A DNA stretch of 64,000 nucleotides, taken from NCBI GenBank assembly GCA_963921935.1, contig OY998175.1, positions 264,733,709 to 264,797,708 of the forward strand. The letters are read 5' to 3'. This DNA is from Galeruca laticollis (taxonomy: Eukaryota; Arthropoda; Insecta; Coleoptera; Chrysomelidae). Numbering within the stretch: the stretch's first letter is position 1; every line of letters begins with the position of its first letter. A program made the position numbers and the translations under genes. Shown piece after piece: positions 32,585 to 42,807 of this stretch. Below the pieces are notes generated by a model, which was not told where the DNA came from, did not search any database, and saw only the letters and a list, made by a program, of their open reading frames with translations.

Positions 32585-32852
32585 TGTAATACGAGTGAGG
32601 GTTAAAACGATTCATTCACAAACAATTCAACGAACTAAACAGCAACTAAAAAGGATATTTACATGGACAATCTCTTTTCTTTACATCTTTTTTAAACGTC
32701 ACCTTTTTCTGACTTCCCAAAATTCCCCCAGCCGTCCTCTCTCTCTTTCTTGTCAGTCCTCCTCCTTCTGTCAGCATTTGTCAGGTTCTATATTCTAGGT
32801 TGTGTCGCTGTCATATGTCCGAGGCCTGTTACTATGTAGCTATTTCGTTACA
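32585..32852 (-). repeat. Gypsy 5' LTR
   Basis: Right copy of the 268-bp LTR, serving as the promoter LTR. Its minus-strand end is followed by ATTGGTGTCAGGTGTGGGG, the probable primer-binding site (32566-32584). Confidence 0.93.
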
Positions 32853-32856
32853 GTAT

Positions 32857-33651
32857 AAAAACGAATTTTCACATTATTATCTACAACATATTATTAAGTA
32901 TAGCAATTGTAGGAAGCTTAACAGGAAAAATTGTTGGCCATTGTTAAGTTTAGGAAGTCGATTAACAATTCTTATCATATGGTAAGCTTTATCTACAAAA
33001 TCTACCTGTCTTCCAATTTATATATTGCTACCTCCCTCTCTATGTTGACCAGAGAGGGTTTCAGGAAGAAGTGGTTTTAATACGGTATAGTCAAATTTGT
33101 GCTCCTGGCTACTCGACTGCGGAGAGTGAGTGGGTCAAGACCACCTCTTATTGTACTAATGTACCGCACTAATAGTTCCAAGTTACAAAAAAAATAAAAA
33201 TTCAATTATTAATCGGTATAGGAGGAACTATATTTAATAATTTACCGTATGAAACTAATTTGTCAGACAATAAAACTGATAAAAAAAAAGAGTGAATGAA
33301 TTTATAAAGCTATTAAAACAGATATTCCGCCGAAGTATACTTCACGGATTACAGGTGTTTAATTGTACGTATAAACGTTGATTTTATGAACAAAATTAAA
33401 TTTAACAAATATATCCGGATCTCTATACACCAGGTACGATTCCCTATCAATTGACACTAATGGTTCCCAAATGGTAGTTCTCAACGATATAATTAACTGG
33501 ACTGATCTTACTTGATTTTGTGGTGGTGGTGGTGGTGAAACAGCGAATTATGCCAATATCAGCAAGCCAATAACATAATATGAAATGGGAATAGAAGGTC
33601 TGAAAAGAAATTATGATTTATAAGTGCGATTGGAACATTCTTGAGGGGGGG
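32857..33651. other. Unassigned DNA between two Gypsy elements
   Basis: No coding region or paired repeat is visible. A short GTGGTGGTGGTGGTG tract lies near 33523. GAGGGGGGGAG lies just before the next LTR (about 33645). Confidence 0.45.
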
Positions 33652-34255
33652 AGATAATTACTTGATCAAAGAATTCTTAGATGATGGGTGACCTCATGTG
33701 GGGTTTGACAAATCAGTGATTACGTCCATGAACCATCATGTAATCTTACACCAGATTATCACTGATCCGTTTTATAGTTACTCGAAGACCGCAGAGCCGT
33801 AAAACAACGAAATAAATACCTATAGTATTACTATGTGGATTTCGAGTTCATAACCAAAAAACCCATTCTCGAGGAATCTCCCACAAAAAACCTGTTCCAA
33901 TCGTTTATAAGCGAAGAAAAGGACTTGACCATTCGGACAAATAAAATCAAAGTCAGGAAGGTTGACTGGATGTTCCACGAACATTCTTAATAAGGAGGCC
34001 AGAGTGATAGTACCAATATAAACATAGCCGTACCGTTTAAGGCGGAAAAGTTGTTCGATATAATTCAATCCACTTACTGATGTATGTTTAATAGTTAAGT
34101 TTCAATATGTATTGAGGTGATAAATAAATCTTTTATGTTTCCACTTTATAAACAGCGTACAAGTGAACCCCAATAAATATTAAACATTTACAAATACTTA
34201 AATGAAAAAAGGAAGTTTGTTGAATATGAGTGGAAGAGATCTGCGACCTGTAACA
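33652..34255 (-). repeat. Gypsy 3' LTR with an embedded open frame
   Basis: Ends GTAACA at 34255, followed by ACTCTCCCCCAGCTTGAG, which on the minus strand is a polypurine tract. Contains an 82-codon minus-strand frame at 33820-34068. Confidence 0.88.
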
Positions 34256-34419
34256 ACTCTCCCCCAGCTTGAGGAAGGGTTTCCTTAGGAAACCCGTAAA
34301 GAAATGCGGTTACTATTATTATAATATAGATCCTGCTAATATAAAACTTACAGCTAAACAGAATATTTACAAAGGTTCATCCTCGGATTGCAAATCATCC
34401 TCGTCCGGTGGGTGACTTT

Positions 34420-35685
34420 TTAAATCTTTGGCGTGCCACACGCCTTTTTTCTTTCCCGGGCATCCTGTAGCTCATAGGACCGTGGAGACATGATTCTGGT
34501 TACCGTAAAGGGTCCTTCAAACTTGTGGGCCAGCTTAGCCGTTATCCCTTGTGTTCTGTCAGACTGGGTGTAGACACGTTTCCAAACTTGTTGGTTCAGA
34601 GTAAATTTTTCATCCCTTCCTCGGAGATTATACCGACGCTGACTCTTCTGGAAGGATAATTTGATTCGAAAGGCTACATCTGAGAAGACGGTTTCCAGGG
34701 CCCTGGCTCTTACCAGTGGGTCGTAGACGTCATCAAATCTCTTCGGAGGGTCGCGATCACATCCACGCAGGTTCACTTCTCTGGAAAACACATCAAAATT
34801 CGCAGATAACTGGGTTACCTCATGTCGACCAGAACGCATGGCGCAGGCTACTTTTTGTAAGTATTTGTCCCAAAGTCGATGATTCTCTGACACATATGCG
34901 CTAAGGGTGGTTTTTAGGACTCGGTGGTATCTCTCTACGGCGTTTCCCTGTGGAGAAAAATTGGACAAATATCCCTTATGCACATAGTACTTATCTAGGA
35001 CAGAGATAAATTGATGGCTACGAAATTGTTTACCGTTGTCGAGAATTACCTTTTCAGGGACTCCATAGATAAGGAAAACATTATCCTCAACTATCTTGGC
35101 TATCCTGGGGGCGGTGGCATTCTTAAGCGGAAAGAACAAAACGAATTTGCTAAACAAGTCACTGACGGAAAATATATATGAAAATCCGGCGGTTGATCTA
35201 GGCAGTGGACCTACCAAATCCATACTGAGTATTTGGAAAGGCCTTGTTGTCGTCGGGGCAACACTGAGCATCAACCCTCTGGGTGCCTTTTGTTCCGGTT
35301 TGGTTTGCAGGCATATTACACAATGTCGAGTAAATCTAGCCACATCGGCTCTCATTTTCGGCCAGTAATAAGTTTGAGTTAGGCGTCCTAGAGTTTTATA
35401 AACTCCTAAATGACCGCAAGTTGGAGGATCATGGTGTTCCTTGATGAGCGCATTGCGGTTCTCCTTGGGAACTACCTTCAACCAGTCAGTACCGGACAGT
35501 TCCGGATACGTCGGTTTTGCAAGTTTGAACAAATCTTGGTTATCTACTCCCCAATCGGGATACTTATCTGTATCTTTGCGTATTTTGTCAAATTGTCGAC
35601 GGTACCAGGGGTCCTGGACGTGTTCGGTAACTGTCTGGACGGAGTCAATACGTGGCACGGCACGTGATAAAGTATCCGGAACCAC
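34420..35685 (-). CDS. Gypsy integrase (intact 421-codon frame)
   Basis: The segment begins in the Pol connection (V-P-D-T-L-S-R). Integrase zinc domain: H-H-D-P-P-T-C-G-H-L-G, then C-V-I-C (35420-35310). Core: S-M-D-L-V-G-P-L-P (D) at about 35225, L-D-N-G-K-Q-F (D) at about 35035, and N-A-V-E-R-Y-H-R (E) at about 34930. The C-terminal domain has R-G-R-D-E-K and F-E-G-P-F. There is no stop for 1.27 kb. It ends 165 bp before the 3' LTR. The Pol upstream is a deletion derivative, so this would have to act on its own or in trans. Confidence 0.9.
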   Translation of the reverse strand: MVPDTLSRAVPRIDSVQTVTEHVQDPWYRRQFDKIRKDTDKYPDWGVDNQDLFKLAKPTYPELSGTDWLKVVPKENRNALIKEHHDPPTCGHLGVYKTLGRLTQTYYWPKMRADVARFTRHCVICLQTKPEQKAPRGLMLSVAPTTTRPFQILSMDLVGPLPRSTAGFSYIFSVSDLFSKFVLFFPLKNATAPRIAKIVEDNVFLIYGVPEKVILDNGKQFRSHQFISVLDKYYVHKGYLSNFSPQGNAVERYHRVLKTTLSAYVSENHRLWDKYLQKVACAMRSGRHEVTQLSANFDVFSREVNLRGCDRDPPKRFDDVYDPLVRARALETVFSDVAFRIKLSFQKSQRRYNLRGRDEKFTLNQQVWKRVYTQSDRTQGITAKLAHKFEGPFTVTRIMSPRSYELQDARERKKACGTPKI

Positions 35686-35689
35686 ATGT

Positions 35690-36211
35690 TCAGTTCCCCC
35701 GATGAATTATGTTGAAGTCGTACTGTTGTAGTCGCACCGCCCATCTCGCAACTCGGCCAACTTGGTCCTTGAAGTTGTATAGCCATTTCAAGCTATAGTG
35801 ATCTGTTGTCCAAGGCGAATTGGATGGTTCTATAATATCATCTGCTAACATCTTATCCAATTCGGTGTTCACGTAGCGTTGCAGGGTAGGAGAAATTGGG
35901 TAGTGTCGTTGCTTTATTGGTTGAGCCTTGGTTTCAATTTCATGCTCAACTAGGTGAGTGCAACCTAGTTTCGTTCCCATTGCCTTGAAATTAACATTGA
36001 CTAAGGTATTTAACTGAGCCTTTTGCTCTACACTAAGATGTTCTAACGATTGGATGGCACCTATTTGACAACTGTCTGGCTCACTATCGGCTCTAAAAAA
36101 CCATTGACCAGAGTACAAATCAGGTACAATACCCATCGTTAACCAAAAATCGATGCCAAGAATAATAGTGTGTGGTAGGCTTGGTACTACTAGAATTTCT
36201 AATAGTCTCAC
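35690..36211 (-). pseudogene. Gypsy Pol with RT deleted in frame
   Basis: The minus-strand frame runs from the protease end (H-T-I-I-L-G-I-D-F-W) through the pre-RT helix and reaches I-I-E-P-S-N-S-P-W, the normal start of reverse transcriptase. The next residues are T-T-D-H-Y-S-L-K-W-L, which belong to the last third of RNase H. The RT fingers, palm with its YxDD motif, and most of RNase H are thus missing, and the frame across the joint (about 35806-35820) is preserved. Comparison with 30283-28900 suggests about 1 kb was lost. It continues by a short frame change into 35685. Confidence 0.87.
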
Positions 36212-36551
36212 CTTGTCCTGCAGCTGTACAGGAACAGTTATTGACCCTAAAACGTCACATTTACCACCGTTGGCAACAACACAATTTAAACCAGACGCTG
36301 ACGGAACAAAATTATGAATATTTTTAAGTTGGCTCTAACCTAGAGCACCTATCTAAAAGTACAAGAAATTTTTTTCCGTAAATACTAATGGATAAATAGG
36401 GACGATTATCGTTTTTAGCATGTGCAAGAACGAAATCCAATAAGATAGACATATACGGTGATGGGTAACAGGAGGTCGAATTTACGATAGATAAGAGCCT
36501 GAACCGACCTAATTTTGACCCGTCCTCCAGTTTTTTTAGCAGGAGGGGCAA
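36212..36551 (-). pseudogene. Gypsy aspartic protease remnant
   Basis: Read on the minus strand, this region contains R-P-Y-L-S-I-S-I-Y-G-K-K and then V-L-L-D-R-C-S near 36340, where D-T-G would be expected; the catalytic triad is altered. It is followed after a stop by a glycine-rich stretch with G-S-I-T-V-P-V and then the frame at 36211. Gag lies just upstream. Confidence 0.65.
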
Positions 36552-36581
36552 TTATTTGCCAAGACGTTATTACGTCCGCAC

Positions 36582-37440
36582 TTAAAAACAAAATCCTCTC
36601 CTTGGTTCAGGACAAGAACGGAACTTGTGGGAGTCTATTCCGCAATTCCAACACTTTGGGAGTGGCGTTAAGACGGTTGGCGTTACGACGGCTGACGTCG
36701 AGGTGATTGGTGATGGAGTAGTCTCGGGGGAAACGAAAGCAGCAGCGAAACGTCGGCCGGTTACATCCACGGCTGACACATGGGACATCTGAGGTCGATG
36801 ATATGCCAATTCAGGTTCCAATAAGTTTCTATGTGAAGTTGGAGGAGGAGCAAATGTTTTAACTCTCTCTTCTATAGCTCTACCAAAGCGTAATAGTTGT
36901 CTTACAGAAGAAACGTGGTGAAGGGACAACCGTGTCTGGATATAGGGCAGTAGATTTCTCCTTATGATGTTGACCCTACTCTCTTCGGTCGGTGGTGTAT
37001 CCAGCCGTTGAAACAGATTTTCCATGGCAGTGATAAATGACAACACCCTCTCTTGGGAACCCTGTGTTCTCCTTCTTATTTCTTCCCAGAGACTATACTC
37101 ATAATCGTAAGGTTGAAAAGCTTCCTTAAGCTGCGACACCATTTCATCCCAAGTCGAAAACCTACCTGTGCGGTACCAATATAACGCATCCTGAGTAAAT
37201 AATTCAGCAGCAGAGCGCAGTAGTTGTTCCTTGCTAATTCCTCGGAATATTCTTAACTCCTCTACACGTAACAAAAAATCGTTGACGCTAGTTCTTCCAT
37301 TGAACTTAATATTACACCGATGGACATCTGGATAGGGTTGAACATTGTTCAAGCCTTGTACATAACGTGGTGGAACAATGGGGGATATATTTAAATTTCC
37401 TAACTGATAAGGCAATATATTCACCTTACCTTGGTTTAGA
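36582..37440 (-). pseudogene. Gypsy Gag with zinc knuckle, 5' part lost
   Basis: The usable Gag starts near 37440 and runs to 36582. The capsid region is recognisable from I-K-F-N-G-R-T-S-V-N-D-F-L, W-Y-R-T-G-R-F-S-T-W-D and R-R-R-T-Q-G-S-Q-E-R-V; a CCHC-type knuckle C-W-N-C-G-I-D-S-H-K-F-R-S-C is near 36625. The open frame extends past 37440 to 37649 only by reading the Penelope element backwards, which I regard as accidental. The natural start codon is therefore missing. Confidence 0.82.
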
Positions 37441-37480
37441 TATGTGGATGCAATATTGCATTGGTTTAGATATGTGGATG
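37431..37480 (+). repeat. 30-bp imperfect tandem repeat at the Gypsy/Penelope junction
   Basis: TTGGTTTAGATATGTGGATG is at 37431-37450 and again at 37461-37480, separated by CAATATTGCA. The second copy encodes the Penelope Y-V-D-D motif. Confidence 0.85.
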
Positions 37481-38466
37481 ATTGTTTGGTTTTCATAAAG
37501 GGTGGCCCCCACATAGCTAATACATTGTTGGACAAAATTAATAACGTACACCCGAATATGAGGTTCACTATGGAATTGGAGTCAAATTTTGAATTAAACT
37601 TTTTCGACTTACGTGTTAATAGATCAAACAATAAATTTGAATTTGGCATTTATCGGAAACCCACTCAGACTGACCACGTCATTAATTCTAGTTCCTTCCA
37701 CCTTATACAGCACAAATTAGCGGCTTTCAACAGCTATGTATATCGTTTACAAACCATCCCTTTGTCAACTGATAACTATAATGAGGAATACAATATACTA
37801 AAACAAATTGCTGTCAATAATGGTTATGAGCCAACTATTGTTGATGATGTCATCAGGCGGAGGGAGAGGAAGTTGCTAATGCATACTGCTTACCCCGCGC
37901 CTGCTGATTCCACCAACAAGTATGTGAGTCTTCCTTTTGTTGACCACAACTTGTGCAATAAATTAAGTCTTTGTATCAGAAAATATTTTCCTGATACCCG
38001 AATTTCTTATAATGTTAAAAACAGTTTGAGTGCCTGTCTGGTCAATGCCAAGGACAAATTACACAAATTGCAGAGGAGTGGGGTCTACAGGCTTTCTTGT
38101 TCTGATTGTGATGCAACCTACATCGGTAGGACTTGTAGATCCCTAAAAACAAGAGTCATTGAACATGAAAAAACTCCGGAGAAATCCGTATTTGGACGTC
38201 ACTTAAAATTCAATAACCACAACATCGACTATGAGAGCGGAGTAACACTTTTACATAACATTACAACAAAACAATTTTTGAAACTTGATTTGTATGAGGA
38301 TTTGGAAATCATGATAGAGGTCAATACAAACAATAAGTGCCTTAATGTACAGACGGAGTTTGATAGAGATTTTACCCCTCTACTTTATGATGGTGAGATG
38401 CTACTTGATGACGATAATCGTTCAGATCAGTTGGGACCAATACATCGCGTGATCGGAACACCATAA
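37444..38466 (+). pseudogene. Penelope RT end and GIY-YIG endonuclease
   Basis: This 340-codon open frame starts just before the RT catalytic motif R-Y-V-D-D-C-L-V-F, continues with N-F-F-D-L (L-N-F-F-D-L-R-V) and Y-R-K-P-T-Q-T-D, then a basic linker. The endonuclease starts G-V-Y-R-L-S-C-S-D-C-D-A-T-Y-I-G-R-T, with the GIY-YIG tyrosines and the catalytic arginine a little further on (R-S-L-K-T-R-V-I-E-H). Penelope elements use this domain to nick the target. The N-terminal two thirds of RT are absent, so the protein is inactive, although the remaining frame is undamaged. Confidence 0.88.
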
Positions 38467-39345
38467 TTCCAGCTACATTTTCAACTTCCATTACGGAACT
38501 TTTCATGCTTCTGCGCCTCTCCTATTTGGGGCCTCTTCCAGGGGATCGGCCGGTTTGTTGCTGAGGGATTGTAATCCAATGCTTGTCGGAGTAAATGCCT
38601 CGAGGAGTAATTGTTTTCCCTTCGGAGACTTTCAGGTCGCTTCCCTGATTAGGATTCCGGGGTGGGATGGTGTACGGGCGTCAATCTCTTATCTAATAGT
38701 GTTACGTTTTCTTCAATGTTACTTTTCACTTTTCTTTTTCTTGCGGGACTATATCTTTATCATAAGATAATATCACAGATCACCAACATATATGGTTTAA
38801 ACCCTGGACTATTTCCAGTCATTCAGACCAACACATGTTTGTTTCTCTGGGAGGTCATCCGAACGATAATTGCTAATGAAATTTGTTTATCTTTGAAGCT
38901 TTAGTCAACTTCTGTTTCTATGGTTCTGATGACGTCACCGAAGCGCCGGTTGTTGTTGGTCAACCTACTAGTTCTCACCTTCGAACATTGTTCAGTATCA
39001 TTTGCAGTTGTCGTATGTCAAACAGCTGACTCATTGATTTATCCATTGGACAATGGGTTGAAGGTGTTGTTTTTATTATTATTGTTTTATTGGATGCTGA
39101 CTGTGTGCTAAGCATTGTATTTTAATTCGTGTATGTTGCTTCTAAATGTGATGATTTGTTGTACACCCTGACCATGTAGGTAGAATGTATTTAATTGGCT
39201 TTATGCCTTTAAAAACCTTGTATTTCATATCGAGATTGTAAGATCAATTTTCTCACTCTTACAGGGGGCACTGAGGATGGTTTGTTATTAAACTGAAAGC
39301 GCTCTGCTAAATAAATCATTGTACCAAAATATAAAAAAGTCTTTT
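37461..39345 (+). mobile_element. Penelope-like element, 5' truncated
   Basis: The element begins inside reverse transcriptase at R-Y-V-D-D-C and carries the GIY-YIG endonuclease and a long 3' untranslated region. The 3' end has the typical late motif CTGAAAGCGCTCTG followed by AATAAATCATTG (about 39292-39325). It lies on the plus strand inside the 5' part of the minus-strand Gypsy element. Its left junction has a 30-bp imperfect tandem repeat. Confidence 0.85.
38467..39345 (+). other. Penelope 3' untranslated region
   Basis: About 880 bp with no long frame after the endonuclease stop. Landmarks are GGGGGCACTGAGGATGGTTTG (about 39266) and the terminal CTGAAAGCGCTCTG motif found in insect Penelope elements. 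Confidence 0.65.
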
Positions 39346-39393
39346 CTTGATAATTGTTTTTTCTCTGGTACACTCAGCTGACTTCACTCATTT

Positions 39394-40000
39394 AGATAAT
39401 TACTTGATCAAAGACTTACCTCAGATGATGGGTGACCTCATGTGGGGTTTGACAAATCAGTGATTACGTCCTTGAACCATCATGTAATCTTACACCAGAT
39501 TATCACTGATCCGTTTTATAGTTACTCGAAGACCGCAGAGTCGTAAAACAACGAAATAAATACCTATAGTATTACTATGTGGATTTGGAGTTCATAACCA
39601 AAAAACCCATTCTCGAGGAATCTCCCACGAAAAACCTGTTCCAATCGTTTATAAGCGAAGAAAAGGACTTGACCATTCGGACAAATAAAATCAAAGTCAG
39701 GAAGGTTGACTGGATCTTCCACGAACATTCTTAATAAGGAGGCCAGAGTGATAGTACCAATATAAACATAGCCGTACCGTTTAAGGCGGAAAAGTTGTTC
39801 GATATAATTCAATCCACTTACTGATGTATGTTTAATAGTTTAAGTTTCAATATGTATTGAGGTGATAAATGAATCTTTTATGTTTCCACTTTATAAACAG
39901 CGTACAAGTGAACCCCAATAAATATTAAATATTTACAAATACTTAAATGAAAAAAGGAAGTTTGTTGAATATGAGTGGAAGAGATCTGCGACCTGTAACA
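39394..40000 (-). repeat. Gypsy 5' LTR with an embedded open frame
   Basis: Nearly identical to 33652-34255. The same 82-codon frame is at 39564-39812 with three amino-acid differences. Confidence 0.88.
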
Positions 40001-40500
40001 TGAACCTCAATGACGAATATTATGAAGGGACCAATGAACAGACATTAATCTGAAGTAAAGGTGAAAGTTTATGTCTCGGAATCTATTCATTATTTACATC
40101 ACATAAAATAATAAAGGGTAATTATATAATTCCCCGTATGGTTTTTGAAGCATTAAATAATTATGTCTATACAAAAATAAGCCCAATTTTCGTAGAAAAA
40201 TCTAATGGTTTTTATTTCCTTATTCATTTAATTAATAATAAAGAACACATTAATGTTATTTTGTTTCATAAACTCGATTTTATATAGGATTATACATGTA
40301 CCATAATTTATTATTTTCAAATCCAAATTGAAAATATTGTATTACCCTCGTACCTATTAGCAGCCTCACAACCTTTTGAACTTTGCATGCAGAATGTGCG
40401 TCGTCTGCTCTTCCCGGTAACTGCGTTGACAACGCTGTCAAGTTGTCTGGCTTTGTCGCGCATCGTCAACTTCGAAAATTAAGTTGCCAACTTGTAATTG
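40001..40500. other. Unassigned AT-rich DNA
   Basis: No coding region. It separates the Gypsy 5' LTR from the SAP-Gag fragment. Part of it may belong to the second Penelope relict, but I cannot show this. Confidence 0.4.
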
Positions 40501-40520
40501 TTCGCCACATCCTACTTATA

Positions 40521-41120
40521 TTAGCAACCGAATAACGAATACCACTGATGAGGAGTTTCCAGCTGGGGACTTTTAGATTGCCTTTTTGGTCTCAAATATG
40601 CCATATTTTTCTCTAACTCTTTGATTTTCTTGTCCATCGTTTTCATATTATTGTCAATATGCGATTTTTGTGACGATATTTTATTTTTGATGTCAGCGGC
40701 AATGTCGTTTTTCATTGATAAGGTATCGGCTGAAATATTGTTTTTCATAGCAGAAATCTTCTCGTCTATAATAGCAATAAATATTGACCTTCATTGGTGA
40801 AATCTTCTCGTAAATATTAGCAGAAATATCGTTCTTCATAGTAGAAAAATGCTCGTCAATGTTAGCATTAATATCGTTCTCCATGGCAGAAATTAACCAG
40901 ATCAAGTTTGTGGAAGCCTTGTCTTTGAATATAAATGTTTCTGGATCCAATCCGTCACTTTCCAGTCCCATTTTTAGTTTTTCTACTAATTCATTCCTTT
41001 TCCGGACGTTTCCAAATACCGATTCTACAATTCTGCTCTTAGTTCTATCACTTTTAGATCACTTAGACTCCTAGCTATTTTTACGTACATATTTATTTAT
41101 ATTATCCTACTTTTGACACC
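40521..41120 (-). pseudogene. Gypsy Gag N-terminal fragment with SAP-like domain
   Basis: On the minus strand, about 41075 to 40970 encodes a SAP-like domain (L-K-V-I-E-L-R-A-E-L, then T-S-G-K-R-N-E-L-V-E-K-L), broken by one stop. It is followed by G-L-D-P-E-T-F and a heptad-like repeat of M-K-N-D-I-x-A-N/D-I units (40900-40680), then a lysine-rich coiled coil to 40521. The layout matches the Gag at 32552-32041 (G-I-D-P-E-T, then repeated S-S-L-S units). GACACCA near 41112 recalls the primer-binding site of that element. No LTR or pol part remains. Confidence 0.7.
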
Positions 41121-41160
41121 ATCGTAATGTTTTCCTAAATTTTTTAAATAGTTTATTCTG

Positions 41161-41780
41161 TTGGGTGAGATAAATTTATACACACTGTATATTTGCTTAA
41201 ACTTAATTTATTTATACCCTAACTACTTTCAATATAAAGATAATTTTTACCAGCATACTAATGTTTATGGAATTGGTTCACCAATTTCCTCTTGTATAGC
41301 ACAATTAGTTATGGAATATTTGGAAGAACATGTTTTACAAAACTCTTCCACAAATTTAGTTTTCTTTAAACGCTACGTAGATGAATGTATATTATCTGTA
41401 CCAGAAAACCAAATAATCAAGATATTACATGAATTTAATAACTACAATTCCGAAATTCAATTCACACATGAAATAGAGGTAAATGATTGCATAATTTTTT
41501 TAGATCTATCACTAATTAGAAACAATGATGATGATAACATCAAAACGAAGCTTCACAAAAAACATACATGGTCAGGTATATAGTTAATTTTTTTTTTCAC
41601 ATCACTCTGAAAAATTAGAAGAGCGTAGTCATTGGATTAATAGATCGAGCCATACATCTAACTTCTACTGATTATCGTCCATAAATTTTGAAGAAGGAAT
41701 ATTCAGTGAAAATGCTTATTCTCAAATCTTTATTAGAAACATTCAAAAACAAGGAACATTAAAATATTAGACATCGATAT
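41161..41780 (+). pseudogene. Penelope reverse transcriptase fragment
   Basis: A 140-codon segment shows the Penelope-type RT palm: F-Q-Y-K-D-N-F-Y-Q, then G-I-G-S-P-I-S-S, M-E-Y-L-E-E and K-R-Y-V-D-E-C, where the normal second aspartate of Y-V-D-D is glutamate. I-I-F-L-D-L follows. Beyond the stop at 41581 short pieces such as H-H-S-E-K-L-E can be read to about 41780. The endonuclease is missing. It is more diverged than the copy at 37461. Confidence 0.78.
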
Positions 41781-41935
41781 TTGAAACCAAGGTAAATACG
41801 CCACAAAAATATCTAGCATTATACTTTACACAATTGATAAATAGTTTGTCAGAAGAATTGAAATATATACAAACAAAATATTGAAGTAGGTCATGAGTCA
41901 CATCTTTAAAAAGCATACCCAATTAAGAAACAGTG

Positions 41936-42375
41936 TGTTCGCGCAACCCTCTTATTTTTGATAAAATGCGGTGCGCCGCTCGTGAATTATTTTCATTACA
42001 TTTCAATACAGATTTTTGTACATTTTGACTAGTTTCTAATTCTGGTCATTAACGCTCTTCCTTAGGAACAATTCGTTTCAATTTTACTTAAAATCAATCT
42101 CTCGTTGTAAAACCGCAAAATTAGTTGAAACCGCGACGTGTGTCAAGTTCTTTTATTTGGTTTTATCCTTTTATTCGCAAATATAGACATTGTAGTGAAT
42201 TTTAGTTAGTGTCACAAAGGCCAGGACTTTCCACGATCGATTGTGAGAACTGATAGTGTGCTGCAGACACCGGTATATTTGGTAGGTACATTTAAATTGG
42301 AGATAATGGTGTATGTTGTCGATTCGCTAATTGCATAATTAACTACAACTACAGTCCATTGTTTTTAGAGGTAAG
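41936..42375 (+). repeat. BEL/Pao (2) 5' LTR
   Basis: Starts TGTTCGCGCAACCCTC. Its end is set by comparison with the 3' LTR and by the start of the primer-binding region; it may be off by a few bases. Confidence 0.82.
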
Positions 42376-42807
42376 AATTTGACCCAGTACGAGACGGATA
42401 TTGTTCTATATTGCCCTTAGGGAGTCGACATTTATTAGCGAATAATATTTCCATATATCTTTCATTCACCGCATTCTTTGAATTCATTAAAAATTCACTA
42501 CGTTTATCGGACTCGTGTAGAATAAAAACTGGAAATAATTTAACTGGTTTTTCATCATTGTCAAATTCTTGTTTAATTATTGAATTTGCTGTTGTATATA
42601 CACTGAATTTTGATTCAATAAATTTTATCCGCTAGATCTCGACTTAATTAATTAGTGATTATTCACTTTCAACACATTTTACGTTTACCGGGGCAGGACG
42701 ATACATTCTCAAACTAATAAAGTTATTCTTGAGTTGTTTATATCTTTCATTTCTCATTCTTTATCAACTGTTTCTTGTTCATTGTCAGTTAATTTACGTT
42801 TATCAAA

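Larger units (their letters stand above)
27301..32852 (-). mobile_element. Gypsy retrotransposon with SAP-type Gag, full length
   Basis: 268-bp LTRs at 27301-27568 and 32585-32852 start TGTAAT and end TTACA on the plus strand. GTAT at 27297-27300 and 32853-32856 is the 4-bp target duplication. Genes run on the minus strand: gag, protease, RT, RNase H, integrase, with no env. I count about 14 differences between the LTRs (about 5%). At least six in-frame stops (32041, 31477, 31270, 30929, 30341, 29630) interrupt a largely collinear frame, yet the last 649 codons of pol are intact. The relict at 940-2540 belongs to the same family. Confidence 0.95.
33652..40000 (-). mobile_element. Gypsy retrotransposon lacking its reverse transcriptase core
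   Basis: Direct LTRs of about 604 and 607 bp lie at about 33652-34255 and 39394-40000. The right edge of each (CCTGTAACA) is sharp; the left edge is less so because a 6-10 bp indel lies near it. I found no target duplication. On the minus strand the order is Gag, protease, a short RT start joined to the end of RNase H, and integrase. A Penelope element (about 37461-39345) replaces or displaces the 5' end of gag and the leader. The LTRs are very similar, so the copy is fairly young despite its deletions. Confidence 0.88.

Noticed and set aside
37441..37649. N-terminal extension of the minus-strand Gypsy Gag
   Set aside because: It reads the Penelope RT backwards; the homologous Gag part only starts near 37440.
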